Below are positions 1 through 9,433 of a DNA stretch of 64,000 nucleotides, piece by piece. Below the pieces are notes generated by a model that was not told the origin of the DNA, ran no database searches, and saw only the letters and a program-made list of their open reading frames with translations. The DNA lies in NCBI GenBank assembly GCA_026119855.1, contig JAOWBW010000016.1, positions 1,364,001 through 1,428,000 on the forward strand. Reading direction: 5' to 3'. Every line of letters starts with the position of its first letter. Within the stretch, counting starts at the first letter, position 1. A program made the position numbers and the translations under genes. This stretch comes from Campanula takesimana (taxonomy: Eukaryota; Streptophyta; Magnoliopsida; Asterales; Campanulaceae).

Positions 1-1306
1 TTTACGAAAATGTTACCATACTTTTTATAGTATAAGTTTCGCTTATTTATAAAAATGACATTGCATGTTTTCAAACAAGTGTCACTTATTTACAAAAAAA
101 TTGCCACCGTGTATTTTAAAAGCACATTTTTCCTTATCTCTTCTTAATGTTAACACATTTTTTTTTACCACAGTTTCACTATATTTCTGGTTATAAATAA
201 ATATCATATAATTTTATCATAACAAAAATTATTTATAAATAACTAAAGCACAATGTTCAAACAAACTATTAAATGGATGACCATATTCATTCTTATGTTA
301 CACAATTGGGTTTTCTTTATTCCTTACCCAATTGATATTGGATCCTAAGCCTAAGCCAAAAAAACTTGTATGCTTGGATAAAAAAGATTCTTACCCACCT
401 CAAAGCAACCATAACAAACACTCCTAAATACTTTAATTTAAAGGTAAGAAGACTTTCCTGGAGAAGTTACTACACCTGATCCAAAATAATTGTTGTTTTT
501 TGTAAATTAAATGTAACTTTGATTAATAATTTAAATAAAAAATAACGATGCTAATAAAAATCTACAATTTGTTATTATATTATAATTAATAATACTTTTA
601 ATAACAATTTTTAGATTTTTATTAGGATCATTATTTTTGGTTTAAATTTATGGATCAAACTTACATCTGTTTGACCAAAAGTGACAGTTATTTTGGACCA
701 GATGGACTATCTGAAATATCACACCACTCTCACAAAAATGATGTAATATAGTTGGTATTTTTATTTTTTTTTAACAAGTAAATTTTGCATAGTGTAGACA
801 CAAATACAATCAAAGTTGTTCTCAAAGTTGTAAGACAATTTCCCACTTCATTCAAGAATAAATATTTTTTTAAAAAAAAATTAAAATTAAAAATATACAG
901 TATTTATTTAAAGAAGGAAAATAGTATAAAATTCCAACACTCTTTGATAATAATGGATTTGAAAGGGTTTAAGAAAGACAATCAAACATTTTTTTACAAA
1001 AGTGGGTGATAGTTGTGCCACGATAATTTTCTTTCTATTTATTTTTTATATATGGAGTATTTATAAATGAGAAGGAAATAATGTGCCACGACATTTGATG
1101 GTGTGGTTGTGTCAAGTCGCCTTCGATCATATTTATATGGTGTGAACAAGACTAGTTGCACTGTTGTAAAATATGTCAAGTTGGTGTGATTTTAGCTTTC
1201 TCTTTCTAAACATTTGACAAAGTAAAAGATACTACTACTATTAATCGAAACTCATTAGTCGTTACATCACACATTCTATAATGTTTAAGAGGTTAAATAT
1301 TTTAAT

Positions 1307-1308
<2 letters not shown>
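1..1308. other. AT-rich intergenic DNA, no gene seen
   Basis: I see no coding region, RNA gene or clear transposon boundary here. Open frames are short and rich in Lys, Phe and Ile, as expected by chance in AT-rich DNA. Long A and T runs and near-palindromic AT stretches are present. It may be old transposon debris. Confidence 0.5.

Positions 1309-1348
<40 letters not shown>
1309..1348. repeat. (TA)n microsatellite, left flank of the fold-back element
   Basis: An uninterrupted alternating TA tract ends where the fold-back element starts with GGTCATGCT. A second TA tract lies at the element's other end (14883-14913) and a short one follows the neighbouring MITE (15276-15285). Together they look like one split TA microsatellite. 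Confidence 0.85.
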
Positions 1349-1350
<2 letters not shown>

Positions 1351-1560
1351 TCATGCTTTTATGAGAACTCAAATACATGAGAACCATGAGAACCAATTGT
1401 AACACCCGCAATTTTTTTTTATTTATTTAATTAATTGGTAACATTAACTTAGTAAATAAAAATTAGAATTAATAAGTTAATTAATGAGTGGGCCGAAAAG
1501 AATGGGTTGGCCCGAAGGTTTTAATTAATAAACCCAACCCAATTAATAAACCATCCAAAG

Positions 1561-1567
1561 TATAAAT
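1561..1567 (+). promoter_or_regulatory. Possible TATA box of the element A LTR
   Basis: TATAAAT lies 163 bp into the LTR and is followed about 65 bp later by a leader-like AAACCCTAAACC run. The same sequence is at about 9598 in the 3' LTR. It is a plausible U3/R boundary signal, unproven. Confidence 0.4.
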
Positions 1568-1920
1568 ACTTGGGTTAGTGAAAATTAGGTTATTCTTCTT
1601 ATTCAAAAAAAAAAAAAAGGAAAAACAAAACCCTAAACCTACCCTAGCAGCCGCCGGCCAAGAAGGAGGAGGGAGGAGAATTTTCGGCATTGTTGTTGAG
1701 TCTAATCCCATCATCTTCAAGGTAATACCAAACCCCACCTCCTAAAATTCGTTTCATTGGATTTGAATGAGTAAATCTTAATCTATGCATGTTTAAAGGA
1801 AATAATCGTTAGGGTTTTTGCATGCTAGTCAATTAATGGTGGGAATTTTAATGGTTAAATGCTTAGCTTTATTTTAAGTTGATTCTATGATCATGAAAGG
1901 GATGAATTCATATTTTTAAG

Positions 1921-2180
1921 AAAGCTGTGAATAGTAATCTGCGATGAATAGTAAAATACGCTGTGAATAGTAAACTGAGTTTAAAAAGCTGTGAATAGTA
2001 ATCTGCGATGAATAGTAATTTACGCTGTGAATAGTAAACTGAGTTTAAAAAGCTGTGAATAGTAATCTGCGATGAATAGTAATTTACGCTGTGAATAGTA
2101 AACTGAGTTTAAAAAGCTGTGAATAGTAATCTGCGATGAATAGTAATTTACGCTGTGAATAGTGAACTGAGTTGGGAATA
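1921..2180 (+). repeat. 64-bp tandem array in the element A LTR (four units)
   Basis: Each unit contains three sub-repeats of the type GCTGTGAATAGTAA, GCGATGAATAGTAA and GCTGTGAATAGTAAACTGA. Four units follow head to tail, the last slightly diverged. The same array is at about 9958-10215 in the 3' LTR with the same copy number. Confidence 0.85.
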
Positions 2181-2494
2181 GTGTTTCATGCGATTGATGA
2201 AAATCCTAAAAGCTATATAATTTGGGTGTTGATTCTTGATTGAGAATGTTAAGAATTGGGACGGAAAGTTAGTATTTTCGTTAAGTTTATAATGAAAAGA
2301 AAACATAATTGTTAAAAGAATTGTTAGAAGGTTAGAAAACTAACTTGAAAGGATGTGATAGTTACTTGGAAAACCTTGAAAGTTAGAAAGTTAACGGAAA
2401 GGAGGAAGATTAAAAGATTTCAGTTAGTTTCCTAACGGGAAAGGACTAAACTGAAAAAGTTAAAGTTAAAAAGGAATAAAAAGGGGAAAACCTT

Positions 2495-2755
2495 TGAAGT
2501 CGAAGGACCAAGCTGAAATTAATCCAAAGTTGAAGGACTAATTTATAATTAAACTAAAGTTGAAGGTCCAATCTGCAATTAATCCAAAGTTAAAGGACTA
2601 ATTTGCAATTAAACTAAAGTTAAAGGACCAATCTGCAATTAATCTAAAGTCGAAGGACCAAATTGCAATTAACCCAAAGTTGAGGGACCAAATTGTAATT
2701 AACCCAAAGTTAGATGACTTAATTGCAATTATTTTAAAGTTAAAGGACTGACTCG
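2495..2755 (+). repeat. About 31-bp tandem array in the element A LTR
   Basis: Some eight imperfect units of the form AAAGTTGAAGGACCAAT followed by CTGCAATTAATCC. Most of the few differences I see between the two LTRs fall in this array and its 3' LTR counterpart (about 10532-10790). Confidence 0.8.
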
Positions 2756-3963
2756 TAAATCAAAGTCAGAAACTTAAACGTAAGAAAAGAAGTAACGAAG
2801 TAAAGAAGTTAAAACGCATCTCTCAGTTAACTAAGTAGAAATAGTTAACAATGTTGAGAGTACTAAAGTAAATTACTCCGTGCCTTGTAGATTTGCACAG
2901 AGAAGAGATTGCGAGGAAAAGCAATTCAGGTAAGGGATTACGTTCCTTACAGTATTTGAACTCCTGTTTATTGGAATTCTGTATCTTTCTAAAGTTAGCT
3001 ATCAGTATGGCATGATAGTATTTGAATGAACTCTGCGTTATTGAACGTTCCTTGAAAGAATCTATACTTAGTGATGTCCCCATCGATCTACTAAGTATCG
3101 AAGTTTGAAACTTGTATCACATACTTGTACCATGGTATGTTCTCATTTTAACTTGTAAGTTAACCACTTACTCGTTAAGGCATCCAATGTCCAGTTAGAA
3201 AAGACATTGACGGACAGTCCAGTTAGAAAAGACTCGTCCTTAAACTAGGGATTGCATGAGTGATCACATGCCTTCTCTCAGGAATTGTCTGATTACAAGG
3301 ATGATTCTAGACCCCGAGCATATGTGTGTGGATACCATATATGTTACGACCCACACTATTGGCTGAAGAAGCTAGGTGTACAAATTGTACCTTTGGCATT
3401 GAGGTTATAATGTACGTTACCAAGGAATTGACGGAACTTGAATGAATCCCTTTGGATTGTAGTGCCATAATCCTTTTAAAGTAAAATCTTAAAAGTAATA
3501 CGACTGTATTGTTCTGCAGTCTTGAATCCAAAAGTAATTGAACTTATCCTTGTAAAAGTTATTCATAGTATTCGTTCTGGTCGTCTCTCCTTAGTAACCG
3601 GAGAGGCCACGTATGAACTTACTGAGCATTCGTTCGCTCATCCCTTCTCTATAAATTTTGTTTCAGGATTTAAGTAGAAAGACAAGACAAGGAAAGCAGC
3701 CGTAGGAAGACGGTGGATCGAAGATTCTTAAATTAATAGTTTTAAGTACGTTTATTTATTGTGATGTAAGTTGAAGTACATTGATGATTAGGGTTGTTAC
3801 CTACCAAGACAAGTTTAAGTTACGCTTCCGCTATTGTTTTGAATTTATGGTTTAAATAAGGGGCCGTTGTGAACCCTAAATTGAAGTATTTATTATTGTT
3901 ATTTATTGATATTTAATGCCATTAAATGCTCAGATATTATAAGAAAATTCGGGGTGTTACGGT

Positions 3964-3975
3964 TGGTATCAGAGC
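3964..3975 (+). other. Primer binding site of element A (initiator tRNA-Met type)
   Basis: TGGTATCAGAGC begins two bases after the 5' LTR and is complementary to the 3' end of plant initiator tRNA-Met, the usual primer of Tekay-type and many copia elements. It is a reverse-transcription signal, not a tRNA gene. Confidence 0.9.
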
Positions 3976-4450
3976 AATGGCTTTAGGTTTACATGGGAGA
4001 CTATAGAAGGAAGTTAAGACTATGAGGAGAAATAGTACTTAACGTAGATTGGACTTTAGAACTCTGATAAGGAAGATAGTACTTTTGGGAAAGTTACCAT
4101 TTTAGGAAACTTACCTTTGAGGAGACTTTCTAAATTAGGAAACTTTCTAAGTTGGGAACTTTCCATTTATAGAAACTTACTATTTTAGAAAAGAACCTAA
4201 GATAAGAATTCCTCGAGGGATATGAGGAATATAAGTGAACACTTTGGTAGTGAAACTTGAAGGGTTACACGAAAATGTCATCCTTTTAAGTTGCTTATGC
4301 AATTGATGATTACAGTCACATACCTTTAAGTATATGGTACTGATAATAAGTTATGTCCTGATTGTAAGTTATGGACGGACTTAGAAGAAACATGAACGTG
4401 AACGTGAAACACAGAACAATTAAGAAAATAGTGATCCAGAGGTATACACT

Positions 4451-4918
4451 CAAGATTCGAAAGCTAAGTGAAGAATTGGAAGTTCAAAAGGCAAGAGTGA
4501 ATCCTACACTAGAGGAGTGAATGCGAGATAGGAAGACATTGCTAGACACTCGCAAGGAATCGGAAGAAATTAAGGAGATCATGATCCTAAATGAAAGGTA
4601 CTATCACGGAACCAGAGAAGAAGTCAATGGTTTTACGAATTGAAAAACTTAAAAGGAAGAAAGAGCTAGGGAGTCAGAATCAACAACCCCCGTAGGCAAT
4701 GAAGCGCCAAAGGAAGATAATTGGTAGCTGAAGAAGAGATCGAGGAAGTAGCAATTAACCTTGGGGACAATGAAGCTACCCCAATTGTAATTGATGATGA
4801 TGAACCACCCATGGTACCAGTTCGTAGGTCCAGAGGTAGACCAAGAGACTCTAAGAAGACTCCAAAGGAGCCTAGAGGAAGACCTAGGGGAAGGCCTAGG
4901 AAGGTGTTGTTCCATGAT
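4451..4918 (+). pseudogene. Decayed leader or gag N-terminal ORF: charged helix, acidic stretch and AT-hook tail
   Basis: With frame changes, this region reads as a charged, probably helical segment (about 4451-4640), then an acidic stretch rich in Glu and Asp (4722-4810), then a basic tail at 4820-4905 with repeated GRPR cores (SRGRPR, PRGRPRGRPRK). These are the signature of AT-hook DNA-binding motifs. The segment 4721-4921 has no in-frame ATG before 4810, so it is a fragment rather than an intact gene. It could be the N-terminal part of an old gag or an extra leader ORF. AT-hooks bind the minor groove of AT-rich DNA; a role here is inference. Confidence 0.5.
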
Positions 4919-5118
4919 TGAAAAGTGGAACATAAAGTTATTTTATGGGATTGATGATTTGTTCTAGTCTAGAGAGAAACGCTAGAATTTTGTTTTGCTT
5001 AGATTTATTCCAAAAGATTCTTTGCAATAAAAGTTTGATTATTTTAAGCAAATGACTTTGTTGACTGTTCGTTCTTAAATAATTAAGCGGGTGAACTAAT
5101 CTAGAACGAGAAAGTATT

Positions 5119-6150
5119 GGTCAAGTGAAAAGACCATGAGTATAATGGGCTTAGTGAAACGGCCAAGTGAAATTAGTTTTGGTCTAGTGAAATGATCGAA
5201 ACAAGAATAAAGTGACCTATTGAAACGGTCAAGTAAGAAAGAATAAATTGACCTATTGAAACGGTCAAGAGAAAGTAATTGGCTTAGTGAAACGGCCAAA
5301 GTGACCTATTGAAACGGTCAAGTAAGAAAGAATAAATTGACCTATTGAAACGGTCAAGAGAAAGTAATTGGCTTAGTGAAACGGCCAAAGTGACCTATTG
5401 AAACGGTCAAGTAAGAAAGAATAAATTGACCTATTGAAACGGTCAAGAGAAAGTATTTGGCTTAGTGAAACGGCCAAGTAAAGTTAATTTTGATCCATTG
5501 AAGCGATCGGAACAAGAATAAAATAACATATTGAAATGGTTAAGTATAAGAGTAATAGGCTTAGTGAAACGGCCAAGTAAAGTTAATTTTGATCCATTGA
5601 AGCGATCGGAACAAGAATAAAATAACCTATTGAAACGGTTAAGTATAAGAGTAATAGGCTTAGTGAAATGGCCAAGTAAAGTTAATTTTGATCCATTGAA
5701 GCGATCGAAACAAGAATAAAATAACCTATTGAAACGGTTAAGTATAAGAGTAATAGGCTTAGTGAAACGGCCAAGTGTGAATGAGAGTAGGTCTAGTGAA
5801 TCGACCTATGATTAATAAGTAAATTCTAGTGAAATGACTTTCCTAAGTAGAACTGGTCTATTGGAACGACCAGAAATCTAGTAGACTGATCTTTTGTAAA
5901 AGTTACGTCTTTTGGGGACGGCATATTTATGTGAAAGTATTAGGCATAGTACAATGCTTGGGTTGACGTGAGTAATAGTGTTAAATGTGCGAGTTAACCT
6001 GGAACAAGTAAGAATGGTTTATTGAAACGACCAATGAAAGTGATTATGGTCTATTGAAATGACCTATGAAAATAGAAATGGTCTAATGAAGCGACCCATA
6101 CGTCTAGTAAAGTTGACTAATGAAGATAGTGATGGTCTGTTGAAACGACC
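5119..6150 (+). repeat. Array of 17-nt potential hairpins (4-bp stem, 9-nt loop), mostly 33-nt period
   Basis: At least 27 short inverted repeats share one plan: a 4-nt arm, a 9-nt loop close to TATTGAAAC or TAGTGAAAC, and the complementary arm. Starts I located include 5119, 5148, 5181, 5214, 5250, 5281, 5303, 5339, 5370, 5392, 5428, 5459, then every 33 nt from 5459 to 5756, then 5790, 5855, 6016, 6048, 6080 and 6134. Arms differ between units but keep pairing: GACC/GGTC, AACC/GGTT, GATC/GATC, GGTC/GACC, and GGCT/GGCC with one G-U pair. The array lies between the primer binding site and the gag remnant, so it would be part of the genomic RNA leader. Confidence 0.85.
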
Positions 6151-6302
6151 AGTGGTTTAGTGAATGACCTATAAATTGAATGTTAGTCTGTAGAGACGAG
6201 CTATAGTATGAGAGTGCGTGAAAAAGTCTCGTATTCATGATAACTAAGGATAGTACCATATTATCCGGCAAGTGTTCGAAACGCCAGAGAGGCTAAGTTA
6301 TG

Positions 6303-6473
6303 ATGCTAACTCAAGAAAGTATGACAGTGAACGACTATGGTACTAGATTCACCGAATTGCTAGAATTTACCCTAACACTCTTCGATGATGAAGCGCAAAA
6401 GGCTCGAGGATTTGAAGATGGTTTGAGCAACCAAATCCGATATAGAATCACTCCATTAAGACTACCAACCTAG
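6303..6473 (+). pseudogene. gag fragment of element A
   Basis: A 56-codon open stretch starts at the ATG at 6303 and contains the motif MTVNDYGTRFTELLEF followed by DEAQKARGFEDGL. This matches the C-terminal half of the retrotransposon gag domain of Tekay-type elements. It ends at a TAG at 6471. The rest of gag (capsid N-terminal half and zinc knuckles) is not recognisable. Confidence 0.75.
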
Positions 6474-6698
6474 GATTAAGTGTTGGCTAGGACAAGGATA
6501 GTGGAGAAAGAATCTGATAAGTATCGCAGTAAGCGAAAAGAGAAGAAGAGTCAACTAAGAAAGTGTCGACTGAATCTAAAGGAAGGCTACTGACGATCGC
6601 GAAAAGGAAGGTAGGACAAGTATGTACCAGAATAAAGGCTACGGCAATAGAAATGATGGTAATAAGAACGACGTCAAAGGGCAAGGTTCTGATAAGAA

Positions 6699-6912
6699 GT
6701 GCCAAATGATTGCTTGGCTAAGAATATGTATTTAATTCATGAGGCGTTAGAGAATTCTTTAGTTATGGGTATTCAAACTAAAGAATCGATCCCTATTACG
6801 TCTATATCTAGGAAGTGTCCTTTGAAAATGGACAAGGAAGAACTTGAGGTTGATCTCATTAGTTTAGGACATCGAAGAATTTGATGTAATCTTGGGAATG
6901 GACTATAGTTGA
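6699..6912 (+). pseudogene. Retroviral-type aspartic protease remnant of element A
   Basis: Two frames joined by a frameshift near 6884 cover the C-terminal half of a gypsy protease, recognisable by CPLKMDKEELEVDL and then FDVILGMDY, the conserved ILGMDW-type segment. The catalytic D-S/T-G segment upstream is absent or destroyed. Confidence 0.7.
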
Positions 6913-7129
6913 CTGCATACCATGCCCATGTGGATTGTTTTAAAGAAAGAAGTCCACTTTAGATTACTATCTAGAGAAGAGTGATGCTCTCAAGGAACGA
7001 AACCTAGAACCCGATCGAACCTTATATCGGTAAGGAAGGCTCGTAAGCTTTTAAAGAAAGGATGAGAAGGATTCTTGGCGTACATTGGTGATACGAGCAA
7101 GAAGGAAGTAACCGTAGAATCACTTTCTG

Positions 7130-7740
7130 TGATTAGATATTTCAAGGACGTGTTTTCTGAGGATTTACCGGGAATACCTCCATAAGGAGAAGTAAAATTT
7201 TCTACCGATTTGGTACCTGAGACTTCATCAATATCGAAGGCGCCGTATAGAATGGCTCCGTCAGAATTGAAGAATAAAAAGAGCAACTGTAAGAGTTGTT
7301 GGATAAGAGCTTGATTAGAACGAGTGTATCACCATGGGGTGCACCGGTATTATTTGTGAAGAAGAAGGATGCGTCGATGAAGTTATGTATCGACTATCGT
7401 GAATTGAACCGTGTGACGGTAAAGAACCAATACCCGTTGCCCAGAATAGATGATTTGTTTGACCAACTTCGTGGAGCGTGTTATTCCTTGAAGATAGACT
7501 TGAGGTCTGGTTATCATCAACTAAGAGTGAAGAAGGATGATATAGCTAAGACAGCCTTTAGAACAAGGTATAGTCATTATGAGTTTGTAGTGATGTCGTG
7601 TGGGTTGACTAACGCACCGGCAGCGTTTATGGAACTTAAGAATAGGATATTTCAGAAGTTCTGGATAAGTGTGTGATTGTATTCATTGATGATATCTTGG
7701 TGTATTCGAGGACCAAGGAAGAACATGAAGAGCATTAAGG
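7130..7740 (+). pseudogene. Reverse transcriptase domain of element A pol, frameshifted
   Basis: The open part (7296-7676) shows SVSPWGAPVLFVKKKD, CIDYRELN, YPLPRIDDLFDQL, LRSGYHQL and FGLTNAP-like (CGLTNAP) motifs, the standard fingers and palm of Ty3-gypsy reverse transcriptase. The catalytic FIDD box (VFIDDILVYS) is at about 7677-7706 in another frame. The upstream segment with FSDVF-like sequence (from 7130) is also out of frame. At least two frameshifts and stops separate it from the RNase H part. It cannot encode active enzyme as it stands. Confidence 0.88.
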
Positions 7741-7803
7741 TTAGTACTGCAGATTTTAAGAGAGCAGAAGTTATATGTTAAATTCAAGAAGTGTGAATTC
7801 TGG

Positions 7804-8606
7804 ATGGAGGAAGTAACATTCTTAGGACATGTGGTGTCAAAGTATGGGATTGCCGTAGATCCAACAAATATAGAAGCTACTGTGGATTGGGAAAGACCAA
7901 CTTCAGTAAGTGAGATCAGAAGTTTCTTAAGTTTGGCTGGCTACTATAGGATATTCGTAGAAGGTTTCTCGAAGTTGTCAGTGCCATTGACGAGGTTAAC
8001 TCAGAAAGGAGCAAAGTTTGTTTGGTCAGAAGAATGTGAAAGGAGTTTTGAGGAATTGAAGCGACGATTGGTGTCCGCACCGGTTCTTGCTTTACCGTCT
8101 GGATCGGATGGATTTGTAATATATAGCGATGCTTCGCTTAAAGGGATAGGCTGTGTGTTGATGCAGAATGATAAGGTTATATCTTATGCATCTAGGCAGT
8201 TGAAAGTATATGAGGAGAATTACCAGACCCATGATTTGGAATTAGCGGCAGTAGTATTTGCCTTGAAAATGTGGACATTATTTGTATGGCGTGAAATGCC
8301 AGATTTTTTATAGATCACAAGAGCCTTAAGTACATTTTCACTCAGAAGGAGTTGAACATGAGACAACGGAGATGGTTGGAGCTTCTCAAGGATTACGACT
8401 GTGAAATATTGTACCATCCTGGGAAAGCTAACAAGGTGGCAGATGCCTTAAGTAGAAAGAATCACGGAATGTTGGCGACGTTGATCTCTAAGGGGGTAAG
8501 TATGTGGAATGATGTCAAGGAGGTGAACTTAGTGGTGAAGGTAAATGGATATTTGGCTAGATTGACGTTACAGCCTGCACTGTTAGGCAGGATTAAAGAG
8601 GCATAA
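7804..8606 (+). pseudogene. RT thumb/connection and RNase H of element A pol, frameshifted
   Basis: The first frame (7804-8313) reads FLGHVVSKYGI, then RSFLSLAGYYR, then the RNase H core with YSDASLKGIGCVLMQ. A frameshift near 8285-8315 moves the reading to 8352-8606, which continues with MRQRRWLELLKDYDCEI, YHPGKANKVADALSRK and a linker. The order and motifs are those of gypsy pol. The RNase H sequence is recognisable but cannot be translated continuously. Confidence 0.85.
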
Positions 8607-8636
8607 GAGGTAAACGAGGTGAGAGAAGCCCTAATC

Positions 8637-9045
8637 GGAAAGGATTATCCAGACACTGGAAGACATGCTGAGGGCTACTTCGTTAGATTGGCCAAATGCA
8701 TGGGACGAACATTTACCGTTAGTGGAATTCGCATACAACAATAGCTTTCATGCCAGTATTGGGATGGCACCATATGAAGCATTGTATGGGAGGAAGTGTA
8801 GATCACCGGCATCTTGGGACGAAGTCGGCGAGAGGAGATTAAGTGGATCGGAACTTGTACAAGTCACGGCAGATAAGGTACAACAGATCCGGAAGTGGCT
8901 ACAGACTGCACAGAGTAGGCAGAAATCTTACGCATACAATAGAAGGCGAGAACTGGAATTTCAGCCAGGGGATCGAGTATTCCTAAAGATATCACCCACG
9001 AAGGGAGTTATACGTTTTGGGATTAAGGGAAAGTTAAGTCCATGA
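8637..9045 (+). pseudogene. C-terminal part of integrase of element A; zinc finger and catalytic core deleted
   Basis: The sequence jumps from the pol linker (ending near 8640) to QTLEDMLRA, then EFAYNNSFHASIGMAPYEAL and GRKCRSP, the region after the catalytic glutamate of gypsy integrases. The H2C2 zinc finger and both catalytic aspartates are missing, and so is the DGQSER region with the glutamate. A normal element would need several hundred more bases here. The frame is open from 8665 to 9045 and ends at a TGA just before the chromodomain-like part. Confidence 0.85.
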
Positions 9046-9048
9046 TAT

Positions 9049-9387
9049 GTGGGACCATTCGAAATTCTTGATAAGATCAGGGAAGTGGCTTATCGATTGG
9101 CGTTACCGCCGGTATTAGCTGGAGTGCATAATGTGTTCCATGTCTCCATGCTAAGGAAGTATATTCATGATCCGAGTCATGTGATAGAATACAAGCAGTT
9201 AAGAGTTCGGGCAGATTTGACGTACGATGAACGACCAATCAAGATCGTCGACAGAAAAGACGAGGTCGTAAGAAAGCGTACGGTTCCCTATGTAAAAGTG
9301 CAATGGAGCAATCACTCAGAAAGAGAAGCGACATGGGAACAAGAAAATGAAATGCGCGAATTGTACCCGGACATCTTCTCGGATTAA
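9049..9387 (+). pseudogene. Integrase tail with chromodomain-like end, element A
   Basis: The frame continues after the stop with GPFEILDKI, VFHVSMLRKYIHDPSHV and, near the end, VPYVKVQWSNHSEREATWE, a chromodomain-like sequence typical of Tekay/Del chromoviruses. In related elements this tail is thought to steer integration by contacting chromatin. Only the stop at 9046 separates it from the integrase piece. Confidence 0.85.
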
Positions 9388-9418
9388 GACTGGTCAAAGT
9401 TTGAAGGACAAACTTCTT

Positions 9419-9433
9419 TTAAGGGGGTAAGAA
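9419..9433 (+). other. Polypurine tract of element A
   Basis: A purine-rich run with AAGGGGG lies directly before the 3' LTR, the usual site of plus-strand priming. Confidence 0.85.

Larger units (their letters stand above)
1398..3961 (+). repeat. 5' LTR of gypsy element A
   Basis: A direct repeat of 9434-11998, about 2564 bp, nearly identical. It holds two internal tandem arrays and a probable promoter near its left end. Open frames inside it occur identically in both LTRs and have no protein-like composition. Confidence 0.93.

Noticed and set aside
785..1009. 74-codon frame in the left flank
   Set aside because: No in-frame ATG at its start, Lys/Phe-rich AT-driven composition, no family resemblance.
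3964..3975. tRNA gene fragments (TGGTATCAGAGC also at 23605, 36204 and inverted at 60068)
   Set aside because: Only 12 bp complementary to a tRNA 3' end and always next to an LTR edge; these are primer binding sites.
5119..6150. CRISPR-like array because of the regular spacing
   Set aside because: The repeats are 17 nt, change in sequence, have no unique spacers of constant length, and lie inside a plant retrotransposon.
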